Shown here: piece by piece, positions 1 through 12,130 of the stretch | Layout of the letters: each line of letters opens with the position of its first letter | How positions within the stretch are numbered: the first letter of the stretch is position 1 | Assembly: GCA_000827265.1 (NCBI GenBank) | Contig: KN834751.1 | Coordinates: forward strand, 316,113-380,112 | Reading direction: 5' to 3' | DNA length: 64,000 bases | Origin: Collybiopsis luxurians FD-317 M1 | Lineage: Eukaryota > Basidiomycota > Agaricomycetes > Agaricales > Omphalotaceae | The notes under the pieces: model-generated | What the model was told of the DNA's origin: nothing | Database searches by the model: none | The model's input: the letters and a program-made list of their open reading frames with translations, nothing else | Translations under genes and position numbers: made by a program

Positions 1-759
1 AGATATCGTGGGAGGCTGATCGCTGAATGGTACCAGCTTGTTCGTGATAGATTTGTTTGAATGAACGATAGAGCGAGATGTTTGACTGGTCCGACGACTT
101 CGTGCGGAAAGCTAAGCGGACTCTAAAGACATCCAAAGGATAAGTAAAGAAGACTGAAATCATTCCTGATATGACCTTGATATCAGCGTTGAACAGATCA
201 GACTTGCCAATAAACTAACCTGATATCGAACCAGCAGCAAATCTTCGAAGATTGGTTTCACTCTGTCTAGTAGGCATTAAAAACTGGGTAGTTGTTTTAA
301 GCCAAAGTGAACCGAAGAGCAATGTATCGACGTACATAATGAACTTGATCGTACGCCATGTATTTGATAGCGGCATAGGGAAAGATGCGAAGTAAGGTCA
401 CCGAATGGCCTTGGAAGAGCCCGCGTGCTCCAGTTGACTTGTATATCTCAGTGCAAGCACGAAACGTGCCGCTCCAGGTGCCTATGGAATGGGACATCAG
501 TCTTAATCTGGCGGCAACGGCAGGCAGCGCACCTGCATACTTTTGAAAATCAGGATTCGAAGCTTGAAATAGGATCTTTACACGGTCCAAAGGTGCAACT
601 ACAGTCTTTGCCTGAATAAAGGAAAATAAGGGTGGAGGTTTGGTTTAAATTGGTCAAGAGACATACAAGGCAGCCAGCTACACCTCCAGCGATACCAGAA
701 CGAATGATATAGTGAAGGCTCCGTTTGTCTCTTCTTTTAGCGGAGACATTTGAACTCAT
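1..759 (-). CDS. LEU5: Mitochondrial carrier, LEU5/SLC25A42 (CoA transporter) type, partial
   Basis: This is the N-terminal part of an SLC25 solute carrier of the mitochondrial inner membrane. The first exon reads [15 protein letters not shown] and then a helix-like stretch ending GGVAGC. The next exon carries the carrier signature region [15 protein letters not shown], and a further block has [20 protein letters not shown]. An exon near the left edge gives [15 protein letters not shown], the second PxD/E-type carrier motif. This combination resembles the yeast Leu5 and human SLC25A42/SLC25A16 group, which moves coenzyme A or related nucleotides into the matrix; the substrate is inferred from family resemblance only. 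At least three introns are present. The gene runs off the window start, so the C-terminal third is missing. It is transcribed divergently from HOP2. The carrier family is certain; the LEU5 subgroup is likely. Confidence 0.85.
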
Positions 760-991
760 TTGCAGCGAGACCGCAGTATTTCATACGGAGTCTAATGGGT
801 TAAGCGGTGAGCAGTGAACCAAGACTGGCTTTTTGCAGAACGAGTACAAGTGCGACGAGCAAGACGAGCAAGACAGAGAACGCAGAACGCGAGTTCCGGC
901 CGTCCCTGATTGGCTGCGTCATTTTCCCGGGGCCGGTCAGCGGAGCTCCGCTCCCAGCATTCAAGTCCAGTATTTCTCAAGCCATACCACT
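760..991. promoter_or_regulatory. Divergent promoter region LEU5-type carrier / HOP2
   Basis: These 232 bp separate the start codons of two divergent genes and must hold both 5' UTRs and core promoters. The only recognisable element is a CCAAT-type box in reverse orientation (GATTGG at 908-913). No clear TATA box is seen. Shared regulation of the two genes is not implied. Confidence 0.4.
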
Positions 992-2068
992 ATGACGACG
1001 AAGGCCAAATCCGATGTCAAGGTTCTCAAAGGGCAAGAAGGTTAGCTTTCGAATATCTGACTCCACTTTTGTACTCATTGCTTCCAGCCGAAGATAAGAT
1101 ACTCGAATATGTCAGACGAGTTGAGTATCTGTCATCTGCTTTCACGTCCGAACACGCGTTTACCCGTCTCATTTCAGATGAACAGGCCATGTTTAGTCCA
1201 AATTATTGGTACTTTCGACTCTCTAGCTGATTCAGACGCGTCTCTCTACCAGATGGTGCAGTAGACGTCGCCGCCAACTTGAAAGGGGCGGTCCCAAAAG
1301 CGGCAACGCAAAAGATTTTAGTTGCTTTGGCAGAAAAAGGAGAGCTCATCCAGAAAACCTACGGTTCGTCGTCGTTTCCTTGACTTGCACGGCAATCAGA
1401 TCAGCCATTTTGAAGGTAAAACGACTTTCTTCGTCGTCAATCAGGCCAAAATAGACACTCTCGCGCCCGAGCAAATATCTCTTCTCGAAGAAGAGTTCAA
1501 GAAATTGGACGAAGAAAACAAGACCCTGTCTGCCCAAATCAAAGTAGCTACCGCTGGTATAGACGAGCTTGATTACATGCTCCTAGTCTCAACATTGACG
1601 CTTTCTAGAACTCGCCAAGATAAAAAATACACCTTCCAATTCCGGGCTGTCCGAACAAATTGCGTCTGTAGAAGAAGAAGTAATCTCCGCGTCGCTGTAA
1701 CGCGCCGCGCTCTAACCTGCATTCTAGATTGCAAAACGCTCCACCTCACTCCAACCTCTGCGAACCGGTGCCCCTCCAATGTCTGCCGAGCAAATTGCCC
1801 AAATTGAAGCCGAATGGTCAAAGTGGAGAGACGAATGGGTACGACGGAAAAAGATTTTCAACACGTTAGCCGCCACTGGACTTTGGAAAGCATCTGATCT
1901 AACGTTGTCATCGCAATTAGATTCTGGCATTTAGCGACCGATGCTTTACCTCCTCAGGATGCCACGATACTATCCGAAGACCTGGGAATCGAACTTGACA
2001 CACCAGAACACGCCACTCTCGAGAAGACTTCTCTATGCGTCAAAAATGTACTCAAGAGGAAGCGGTAG
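992..2068 (+). CDS. HOP2: Homologous-pairing protein 2 (HOP2/TBPIP family), meiotic recombination
   Basis: The spliced protein starts MTTKAKSDVKVLKGQEA and continues EDKILEYVRR, MNRPYGAVDVAANLKG and AVPKAATQKILVALAEKGEL, the winged-helix N-terminal domain of Hop2/PSMC3IP. A coiled-coil region follows (EEEFKKLDEENKTLSAQIK), then the conserved block AQIEAEWSKWRDEWVRRKK and an acidic-to-basic tail ending VLKRKR. Hop2 works with Mnd1 to help Dmc1/Rad51 pair homologous chromosomes in meiosis. The gene has several short introns. One internal exon is only 13 nt (1178-1190) and supplies MNRP plus one base of the next codon. The start was chosen because the next ATG in frame is far inside the domain. 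Length, about 220 residues, fits the family. Confidence 0.9.
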
Positions 2069-4485
2069 AATCATTATATGCTGTTGTTCCAACACCAAAT
2101 TTCTTTCTCAGCTCGCTTTCTGCTCTTTCTGGCTGTCCTATGTCATCCACCTCCGTTACTGGCTACTGGCTTGCACTTATGAGATCTGTTGCTGTTTCCG
2201 TGTGTACGATGTCGCATTACAAATTCAGTCAATATTTATGCTATTTTCACGTATTTCGTCAAGAATGCTCGTGGTGTTGGTCTGAAATAAACGGCGCTGG
2301 GGCGCTCTTGGTCCCTTGGTACCCGTAAGTAGGCCAGCACTGCATACAAGGAGATGCTAATCGGCTATCACGGGAAAATAATACTCCGGAATTGATCTTG
2401 GAGGTCGTTCAGCAGAAAGATTGTACTTTTGGGGACGAAATGACATTCTTAGTTGCTCTGCGAATTACTCAACGCCCAAAGTCGAAAAAGAACAAGAGGA
2501 GGATACACTGAACGGCGTACATACTTCAATAGATGATCGGGCTCATGCTGCGCGCTTGGTTCAAACTTCAGCCGAAGGTCAAAGAAACTCAAATCATAAA
2601 TACAAGATACTAGACCTACAATTTGCCAAGGTAGTCACCGCAAAGCAGCCTCCGAACGGACCAATGCCGTTGGTAAGAGGCGGCATTTGGGTCCCCGCCG
2701 TTGCTGAGTCGAATCAGACAGATGTTCGACACTGAACCACTCGTTCCGGTACATTTGATTTCAGCTGGAAGGGAAGCGGTAACTGTAACTCAAGAGTCAA
2801 TAGGACGGATACTTCTCCAAACCGACCGAAAGGGTGAACAATTTAGCCACTATGAGTTTCTTAAAATTTTATTGGACTGCAGCAACCCGAATGGTCAGCC
2901 TAGCTCATACTCTATAATAATAAAAAGGTGTGCCGCTAAACCGCATACATAAGTATATGTATCTTGACTCCAGAGACTTCCCATCGATTCCATTATCACC
3001 GACTCCGCATACAACGAAGGTAGAGTAAAGGAGATTAGAAACTAATAAACAACGAACATTCTGGAAAGCTTCGCGACATGAATGTGGGGACCGTCTCAGT
3101 TCATCCAGGTCTCATGTAGGCCTGACGGCAGTACTTGGGTTCAAGGTTTAGGAGTAGTTGGCCATATACATGTAACATTCTGGCGTAATACATTGAGTGC
3201 CGGCTTTTCTGGAAAGTTATCGAGGAGGCCTGCAACAGAATGGTCCTTTCGTTTCTTCACTTGCCAGGTAAATGTTCCCAGTGTTCCCACCGTCGGTACG
3301 ATGTGCCATGTCAAAAACATAACAGTCATTCCCGCCCAGACTTGTACATAAGTGTAGATACATACATACTTTTAAATGAATAATTCACAGGGTACCGACA
3401 GTCGATGTCAGAAAACGACTAAAATATTTGCAAATGCTGAGCAGTCCTGAAGAAGCTGGGTGGGTTACCGGGTCCCAAGAAGTGGGGAGCAACGATACTA
3501 AGTATTTGTCGGGAACGAGACTTTCGAAAGGTAGACTAGGGTAAGACTGTCCCTAGCCCGATGATCTCACTTAAAACAAAGAAGATTTAGGAGCAAACTC
3601 TTGATGCGACTAGCGCATATTATTGGCGAGCGTATCAAAAGAGTGATTCATTGGCGGAAACGCGATAACACTTTCATACAAGATATAACAAGGGATGCGA
3701 TTGGTGCTCCTTCAGCTTGGGTCTGCGAGGGGCGACGAACAGCAATGACCAGTATTGAGGCAGAATTACGCGTAGGGTAATCAAAACTTGATCAACAACT
3801 TAGATGGAAGAGGATGGAAGGGACGGGGAGGGCGCGAACAGAACGTCTAGGCGATGTCGAAGAACTTGTTGTACGTGTTGACAGTATCTTTGCTCACGAC
3901 TGTTCGACGCCACCAAGACCTCAAATGGTATATCAGGAACCTCGAGATGGTACACTGGAGAATTCAAAGCGTGAGGGAAAGAAGAATCAGGAGATCATCC
4001 ACATATCGTCGAGCAAAAAAATTATGATAGCCCTTTGAATTGGATGATAGATTTTTCAGAGCCTGAGATTGGCTGGCGCTAGCCAAGACGGACTAAACTG
4101 GGAGTATCAAGTAAATGAAACCGTCGAGTTTACATAGCTCCAGGCGCTGCGCACTGCTTTCGAGATGATGAGTGCCAGTCACTAGTCATGATTTTGGGAC
4201 AGAGGAAAGCTTTTTCTCTTCTTTCAGGTGGATTTCTTTTTGTTTTCTTTTACCGTTTTTATAGACATTTGGAGTTGTCGAGGGAAGGGCGGAGTTGCGC
4301 GCAGGGTTACCAAAACCTAATCAATTATCGTAAAATTCATTTATTTAATAAAGTATTCAGTTTGGGCGGACCAATGCGGAGCTTAGAGCCAACAGGGAAG
4401 GGGGAAAAAAGCAAAAGAAAAAAAAAAGAAGAGTATGTAGATGCAAAGTGGATGCATATATTCATGGGTGGCAGTACTTACAGTC
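2069..4485. other. Intergenic stretch with only weak ORFs
   Basis: No gene was recognised in this stretch between HOP2 and the ankyrin gene. The best candidates are two overlapping plus-strand open frames, 2421-2735 and 2701-2952. They contain readable but unrecognised sequence such as GPMPLVRGGIWVPAV and GEQFSHYEFLKILLD. They could be exons of a small or decayed gene, but no start, splice pattern or domain supports a gene call. The rest (about 2960-4485) has only short frames full of stops, and no terminal repeats typical of a transposon were seen. Confidence 0.4.
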
Positions 4486-4506
4486 GGGGGGGGGGGGTGG
4501 GGGGGG
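4486..4506 (+). repeat. Guanine homopolymer tract (G12-T-G8)
   Basis: Twelve G, one T and eight G occur in a row about 220 bp upstream of the ankyrin-gene start codon. Such a run can fold into a G-quadruplex on the plus strand and is prone to replication slippage and sequencing length error. Whether it acts in the promoter is unknown. Confidence 0.8.
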
Positions 4507-4722
4507 TGTCACATGTCATCAATATCGATGCCAATGCAGAGCATCTACCTCTTTTCTTTCATCTTTCATCTCGTTCTGCTATTATTTTGGTCGCCGGTGT
4601 ACCCGCTTCGCTTGGCTCTCGCTGCCAGATATCCTCTTTCCACATTACCGTTATACACATACTCGGGTCTCACTTCGGTCATTTGAGCCTTTTCTTCCAT
4701 CTCCTGGCCGAAACCCCACAGA

Positions 4723-7700
4723 ATGCCCGTTCCCTTACGGGCTAACGCGAATCTTCGCGCAGAGGCCAAGTACAATGTTGTAACTGAGTGTGAGTATCCT
4801 ATCTGCTCAGACCGGCCATGTTCTTTGTTCCTTAGTCCTTTTCGGCTCGCTTTTACAGTCCCAAACTATGACCTACATTCGGCCGCTGCCTCTGGGAATC
4901 AAGGTCTCGTGGAGTATGCCCTCGCTAGGGGACAACCAGTCAACTCTGTACTCGACGGTGTTCTTCCGCTTCACGCGGCTTGTTCGGGTGGCCACGAACA
5001 AGTGGTCAAATTGTTGATTGACCATGGAGCAGATGTAAACGCCGCCAGGTGAGTCGTACTGTGCTCGCAGTTGGCATCCTCCACTCATTACTTGCCTCCA
5101 CGCGTACTTTTCTACCATTCATGTTCTCCTCAGACTACCACGACGATATTCTAATGAGAAGAATCGAGATGTCTCTGCACCGATCGTTGGTACAACAGGC
5201 TCTACTCCTCTCCATTTTGCAGCGGCTCACGGGAACAAAAATGTCATCACCACACTGCTGCTGCGAGGCGCTCATCCTGATCGTCGAGATAAACATGGAA
5301 TCACTCCCGCGATGCTTGCGGAACAAAACGGATGGCTCGAATGCGCTCAAGTTCTTAATAACTGGATCAAAGACAAGGATCGGGATCTGAGAGAACGTAG
5401 TCAGCTAGATGAGGGCGCTATAGGCTCACCGCCCCCCATGACGCATGCATCTTCCAGTAACGAAGACGACATCAAATTAAGCACGAGGAAGCATTTACAT
5501 GTCAAGCGCTCAATTGACACTGCTCTCAATATGTTCAAGTCCAGCTCAGCTTCCTCGACTCCGCAATCTAAGCTCGTTATCAGTTCCACGTCATCTTCTA
5601 CCAACAATCTTGCCACTTTGTCACCCACCACCTCTCCAACCAGATCTCGTCGTGACTTCTCACCTTCCCCATCGGAAGATGGTCGGCTCAGTCCGAGTCC
5701 AAGTCCTATCGATCCAGGTTCCCGGAGACCATCACTCCCCCATATCTTTCAAACTCCTCCGAACACTTCACAGCGGCCTCAGAAATCAGCTACCCTGGTG
5801 AAATCCAGAAATCCGCGTAGACCTCGCTCCGCTGGTACCGATGCAGAACGAGAGCCTGAAGCCGATAACAATAGCCCTAACTTTGGCCGAAGTGCAGCTA
5901 AGAAACTTGGGACTAAGTACTCCTTATTGAATCTTTTCAAGAAGGGAAGTGAGCCTGGGGGTGTACCACTCGAGAGAACCCTTTCACATCAGAGCTCTGT
6001 GTCTATGACCTCTTCTACTCAGAACTATTCCTTCAAGATGCCTTCGACTCTATCAACCTCCCCAAAGCAGAGTTCATCTCCGTTGTTTGATAATAGTCCT
6101 CTTCCCTCTGCAGGGTACCGATTTGGGGGCTCTAATGATACGTCATTGAAGACTCGTGTAGCCTCTACGCCTTCCAACACACGTTCTCCTCCATCTACGT
6201 CATCTTTACTCCCTCAACAAACCTTCTCTTCGCCTTCTCGGCCCCTTGCTGTTGATTTGCATAATGCCCTTGCTGCCCACCAACACCATCTACCTCATCG
6301 TGACCGTTCGGGATCTTCAGGTAGCGTAACAAGATACGATGCTTCAATGGGCCTGGGAATTTCTTTTGACGACGGTGATACACCTATAAGCAGGCCGCCA
6401 ATGCGTCGATACCTACCTTCAGATTCCGGGCATGCCCGGGACAGATCAGGTTCTAACGCGAGCAATCGCAATGCTGCTGTCTTTGACGACGAAGTTATAA
6501 TATCTGGTGGGCCAAATAATAACAGCTCGGGAAATGTTTCTGTCTCGGAAAGCGTGAACGGAGGGACGAGCAGAAACAATTCCCGACCTAGCATCTTACG
6601 CGGCCATAACCGAACGTCTTCATCGAGTCAACCACGTGCGTTGAGGTTCGATTCGTCTGCCAGTGTGGTATCAAGTAATGGTGTTGTCGGGCGAAGGGAG
6701 AGTGACGCACAACCTCCTAGGTCTGTATCCATACCTCTTCGCGGATGTATCAGCGCTGGGTCTCTCAATCGGTTGCATAATAACCGAAGTGGATCGCCTA
6801 GGCTGCAGCCCATTGCACTTGACGAATCACGAGTGCCGGATTCTGCTCCTGCCAACATTGGCGATTTCGATACGAAAGCTGCAGAGGAATCCGAATATGG
6901 CCAACCTATCGAGCCTTCCCTTGCTATTCAAACCACTCTTGACATTCAGACCCGTAACCGAGGTTTATCATTCACATCTTCAGAATCATCTCTGTCTCCT
7001 ACGCTATCCGCCGGTGAAGGTCCAACAGTGACAAGTGCATTATATTCCGAGTTTCCTTTCAGTATCAACGCTCCTCCTCCAACCGACGAAACCGAAAACG
7101 TAATTCGGCTTCACGTTCCGCCGCCTCCAGCATCGCCCGTCGATTCTCGGCTAAGAGGTGACTCTGTTAGTAGCGCAAGCACCGCTGATAGCCGAGTCAA
7201 TTCTGATCTAAGTGCGAGCACCACCACCAGTGGAAGCGGTGGAAGCGGTGGAAGTGGTGGAAGCGGCGCAATCCCAACGCCGATGATTTCGCCCGAGGGT
7301 GGACCGTATCTGAATCTGCCCAGTGCTGACTCTTGGAGGAGGAAGAAAAGCAGAGAAAGAATCAATTTGTCTGAAATGTTGCGCGACGATTATCGCGACG
7401 GGCTAGAAGCAGGTCCAGCGCAGGGTGTAGTCGTTGGGTTGAATGAACGGCGTGCACACTCAGCCTTGGAAAGTCTTGATCTGCATCTTATCGAATCGCA
7501 TGCTGAAGCAGAAGCACTCGTTCAACGTACTCAGCAAGACATCCTTTCTGCCCATGCGGACGGGCAGAACTCTAGTGGGATGGATTCGATGCCGCTAAGT
7601 GCTAGATTGGCCGCTTTGGGAGAAAGCCTGGAGTTGGAAAGACGACTGAGGGAGCAAAAGCGGGTAGAAGAACTTAAGGGCAAGAGTGCAGCTACTTCGC

Positions 7701-8337
7701 TGGACGATGGCAGCTCATCAACACAAACTGAGATTCTTGTTTCCACCAGCCTTGATCGGTTGTCAAGACCCCGTTCTTCCATGGACGAATTCAGAAGACC
7801 ACACGCCAATAGTGAGGGATCGCGCATTGGAACCTTGAATGGTTAGTCCAAGTTGTTTCTACTGGTTATTTTCGAGAGCTCCTAACCTTCTTTTCAGGCT
7901 TTAATCTTCCGACGTCAGAACGAGCCAAGCCCACTCACCATCCCTCACTGTCCGCATCTGTGGTTGAAACTTCATCGCCGGCGCTTGACTCTGACGTGGA
8001 CAGTCCTGCCAGCGCGTTGAAATTTTTCAATGACCGACGTATAACTCGCTCACGAACACCCGACCCTGAGAACGATCTGAGCCGTATAAGCTCTTTAGAT
8101 GGGTTTGATGCTGACACTGCTGATACTGAACTTGGGCCCTCCTTGTTCCGCGTATCTACTGCGCCCAACACCACATATTCGGCTCGCGACAAACGAGAGC
8201 GAGAGTTGGCTAGCAACACCAAGTTGACGCGGATGGGATTCTTGCCCAACGAGAATTCGCATGTACGAGCATCACCGAAACGATTTGGGGGGCTGAAATC
8301 GTTGGTGCAATCACTGAAGGGTAGTAAACAAGTTTGA
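4723..8337 (+). CDS. Ankyrin-repeat protein with long Ser/Pro-rich tail
   Basis: Exon 1 reads MPVPLRANANLRAEAKYN. After an intron, ankyrin repeats follow: YDLHSAAASGNQGLVEYAL, GVLPLHAACSGGHEQVVKLL with IDHGADVNAA, then GSTPLHFAAAHGNKNV and GITPAMLAEQNGWLECAQVL. After about residue 170 the protein becomes a long disordered region rich in Ser, Pro and Arg, carried mostly on one exon (to 7846), with a Gly-Ser stretch from a 9-bp repeat. A last exon (to 8337) ends in the basic segment GGLKSLVQSLKGSKQV. The total is about 1,050 residues. Ankyrin repeats bind other proteins; the partner is unknown. The tail has many possible phosphorylation sites, suggesting a signalling or scaffold role (inference). 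It lies head-to-tail with SPA2. Confidence 0.8.
7232..7266 (+). repeat. Coding 9-bp minisatellite (Gly-Ser-Gly repeat)
   Basis: About four near-perfect copies of the 9-mer ggaagcggt occur in tandem inside the ankyrin-gene coding exon, one with a single base change (ggaagtggt). They encode a flexible Gly/Ser stretch. The unit is a multiple of three, so copy-number change would keep the frame. Confidence 0.8.
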
Positions 8338-8670
8338 TCGCAGATTCTCTGTTTCTCGCATTTCTATTCATTTCGCATCAGTCGCTTTTGCTTTGTTCGA
8401 ACTGCAGGTCGCTTTCATTATTTCTATATTGCTTCGTTGTTATATTCATTTGTATATTACCCACTTATTTTGCACGATATCATCTTGTCTTGCTGTTTAC
8501 ATTTTGTGTACTGTGTCTGTATGTGTATGTACTCCTTATGTTATGATATATCTGTTTGACACGTGGTCTTGGTACGGCGAACATGTTGTTTCCAGGCCCA
8601 TTGTCTGCGACCTGAACAGCCAAATGCGATTTTCTCTATCCTTTCTTCCTTCATCATACAGTAGACCAGA
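8338..8670. other. Intergenic stretch between the ankyrin gene and SPA2
   Basis: This 333-bp stretch is T-rich and should hold the ankyrin-gene 3' UTR followed by the SPA2 promoter and 5' UTR. No further gene or clear element was seen. Confidence 0.5.
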
Positions 8671-11600
8671 ATGAAACGCTCACAGTCCAGAGCTCCGTCC
8701 CCGACCCCAACAGCTTTTTCAGGCATCTCAAATTATCGTACAGAGTCTTACAGGCCAATCAGCACCAAAAATGCTCCTCCGGTACCTCAAATCGACTATC
8801 GCACCATATCCAAGATTCATTTTGACGAATTAAGTCAATATTTGGCGGCCTATCTTGCTAGATGTGCGTATTCATTCACTGAAATGTTACAAGATTCTCA
8901 AATTTCTCCCCTCAGCTGCCCCAAATTCTCGCTCGACCGCAAGGCAAAAGCTCACCCGGCTCACTATTCAGCAATTCCATGAATTATCTACTGACGTTTA
9001 TGACGAGCTTATTCGTAGGAAAAGCGAAAAGGAAGGCAAGTTCATGACTATCATGGTCTCCGGGTTGATCCCTCATCTACCACAGTACCCTTCCTCCCGG
9101 TCAGAGAAGAATTTCACCCAAAACGTAACCAGGCTCGACAAAAATTGGCTACACTTCCAACTTCGAGGTTCGAAGATCTTTCTAGTGATGTTTACTTTGA
9201 GCTGTCGAGGCGATATCCTGAATTTAAAGAAGAAGTGCGTTCACTGTTCGCTCTGCGGTGCTTCATATACTCAATGACATTCACAGCCGACTGGAAGAGC
9301 TTCAGCTGGATCCAATTACGACGACTATCCTGCCCCTGGTTATCCGTCATCAACTCCGCCTCGTGGCACGAACACATCTCGAACGTCTGGCCGGGCCTCG
9401 GCCGATCGTCCTTCAGACAGTGGCTACGGTGGAAGTGTGTCCAGCCGACGACCATCGCAAGATCGCCGTCGCCCTAGCGAAGATCTGTATGCCGGAAGGA
9501 TGAGCGATGATAATTACGCTACCAGTATCTCTTCTCGCCGGAAACCTTCGCAGGATACAACCCGGAGGTCCGAAGATAGAGAAAGGGAATACGGTCGTCG
9601 GCCTAGTGCTGCTGGTAGCATGAGTGCCACCAGCGACAGCACAACCACTGCTGCTCAAAGCACCATGGCAACCAGCGGAATGATTATTCCGAACACGAGT
9701 ACCATGGAGGAGGAATACATTGAAGTTCCGTATGGAAGGGATGCTCGAGAAAGCGGAAGCTCGATCAACGACGAAAGGGAACGGAGTCGTGATAGAGGGC
9801 CGGATATTTTCACAGACGAAGAGCCAGACAGTGCGAGCAATTACGCTAGCCCTATGACTCCCAATAGCCCGGCTGCTGGACTGAGCGGACTGAGCGCGCG
9901 ACTCAAGGCTGACGAAGATGATGAGATACCCTCTGCGCGAAGTGGCGATGATTTTTTCGAAAAGGCATCTTCTTACGGTCGCAATTCCGCCAATTCCGAT
10001 AGATCGATCAACGCATTCTCTAACAGGTTGGGCGGTGGACGTGCAAGTTTGTCTGAAGACAACGAGAAGATGCGGCGCGATTACGAGTTTAGGATAGCTA
10101 CTATGCAGACCCAGATTTCGAATCTACAGAGAGATCTAGGCGACTCTCAGCAGACTCAATCTAAATTAGATGTTTCTGAGACGAGGGTTAGGCAACTGGA
10201 GGATGAGCTTGCTAGTGTTTTACGGGTATGTGGATATTTTAATCAAACGGTACAGTCTGCTAAATTTAATCTACAGAAAGCGGAAGAACAAACCTCTGCC
10301 ATGCGTGTATTGCAAAAGGAACTGGACGAACTCCGAGAGACCCGGCAGCGAGAAAAGGAGCGGGAGGCGCGACGTGCCCGAGAAGACGAAGAAGAGCTTC
10401 AAATCCTGCGAGATAGGTTAGAGAAACTTGAAGAAGAAAGAGCTGACGGAAGAGGCAGTGGGGTATGTTCTATCTTTCCAGATCTCTCACACTTTTTACC
10501 TTTGCTATCGTCAGGCCGATGCAGAAGTCGTTGAACAACTTCGTGCCGACATGCAGAACCTTCTCACTGAAGTGAGCGACCTATCTCGACGCAACGACGA
10601 GCTCATGACTGCCAAAGACTCGGACCTGACAGTGATTCGAGATCTGGATAATCAGCTGAAAGAATACAAACGCAAGTATGAACAGGCCAAAACCGAACTA
10701 CGGAGCGTTAAAGGTAAGGCTACGATAATGCAAAAGATCCAGTTATTGAGACTTTTTCACAGCCACCTCTCAACTGTTCGTGCAAGCGCCAAAGATCGAC
10801 AAGCTGGAAGACCAGTTGCCTGTCAGCGCCGACGGTGGTGTTCTAGATATTCATATCACCGCTTTCTTGTCTGCTGTTGACGGACTACTGACCGCTGGTC
10901 GCTCAAATGCACCCACACGTGTCCTCTCACCCATGAAATCCGTCGTTCATGCTGTCACAAATATCATTGACGATGTCCGGGCATACGAGAAACGGCCTGC
11001 ACGCTCGGACATCGACATGGATTTACTACGCTCGTTGCGAGAACGAGCTGAGGCCACTCTGAGCAATCTTGCCACAGCTTCCAAAACTCATGCTACAAGT
11101 TCGGGGATGTCTCCTGTCAGTCTCTTGGACGCCGCAGCTAGCCATGTAGCCGCTACAGTTACTGACATAGGCAAATTGATCTATATTCGTAAAGCTACGA
11201 AGGCCGAGCAAGAGCAGTTTGCCTCATCCAGTTACTCTCCGAGTCCGTCAGCGACGAATGGGTTTTCACCGAGTCTTCGTTCCGTGAATGAGAAGGATCA
11301 TCAGCGGAAGGGGAGCGCGGCATCGTCTGTGCTGGGTAGTGGTTCGCGGTATGATAATCCGATGTATCCACAAGGTCGTCCCTCTGATGAGTACGCTCGC
11401 CGAACTCCATCTGATAACTCCAGCTCCGAGAAGACGAATTCGCCGCCTCCGATCTTTGACCTGCCCCCGAATACTGGTGGTACGGCTAGTGATGGCGACG
11501 GGACAGAGGACAACTGGGCTGAACTCAAGGTGAGTATCTCATGCATGTCAGTATTCAAGTGGTCAGTCGCTGATTGCATTCTGTAGCCTTACCTGGAGGC

Positions 11601-11916
11601 TCAGACCGAGTCCATAGTCTATGCTATTCAAAGTGTCCTCTCTGGTGTCCGAAGCCCTACACCCTCTCCGACTCTCAACGAGAATGTGACGCAGATTATA
11701 ACGATTGTTTCTAGCATCGTTGCTGTCTGCAAGGACAACTTCCCACTTGCCTCTGCTCAGCAGGGCACTGAGATCTTACGAGAGCTCAGTGACCATGCAA
11801 ACAAGCTCAGCGAGATGCAGGCGTTACCCGAGGTCACGAAAGAATCACGCCAAGTTATGGCCAAGTCGAGCTTTGCCATCGCAAACGCGATGAAAGGTTT
11901 AATGAAGCTTGAATAA
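8671..11916 (+). CDS. SPA2: SPA2-like polarisome scaffold (SHD/GIT domain protein)
   Basis: The N-terminus has two Spa2 homology (GIT) repeats in separate exons. The first contains RQKLTRLTIQQFHELSTDVY with DELIRR; the second contains ARQKLATLPTSRFEDLSSDVY with FELSRR. A disordered Ser/Arg region follows, then a long coiled coil from about 10060 to 10720 (for example KELDELRETRQREKEREARR). The C-terminal domain starts near EDNWAELKPYLEAQ and ends IANAMKGLMKLE. This is the Spa2 layout, the scaffold of the polarisome at hyphal tips and septa, where it links formins and MAP-kinase modules. The gene has many short introns, and joins inside the GIT region were inferred from repeat alignment. The stop is followed by a convergent gene. 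Confidence 0.9.
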
Positions 11917-12130
11917 GTTTTGAGTTGCTTTACTTTCTATCTTACAATGGCTCCAATCGATGTTCGCTGGTTATTTTTCCGTTCGTCGTTCATGCCCTAC
12001 GTGTCCTCAATTAGCACTTATTCCCTCAATGTGCACTTGCGTTATGATATGTAATTAGAATTTAGTCTAATTTGAAGTTAAGGATGTCAGTTAGGTCTAC
12101 ATATACCGACTGTTGGTTTATGTGCAACAT

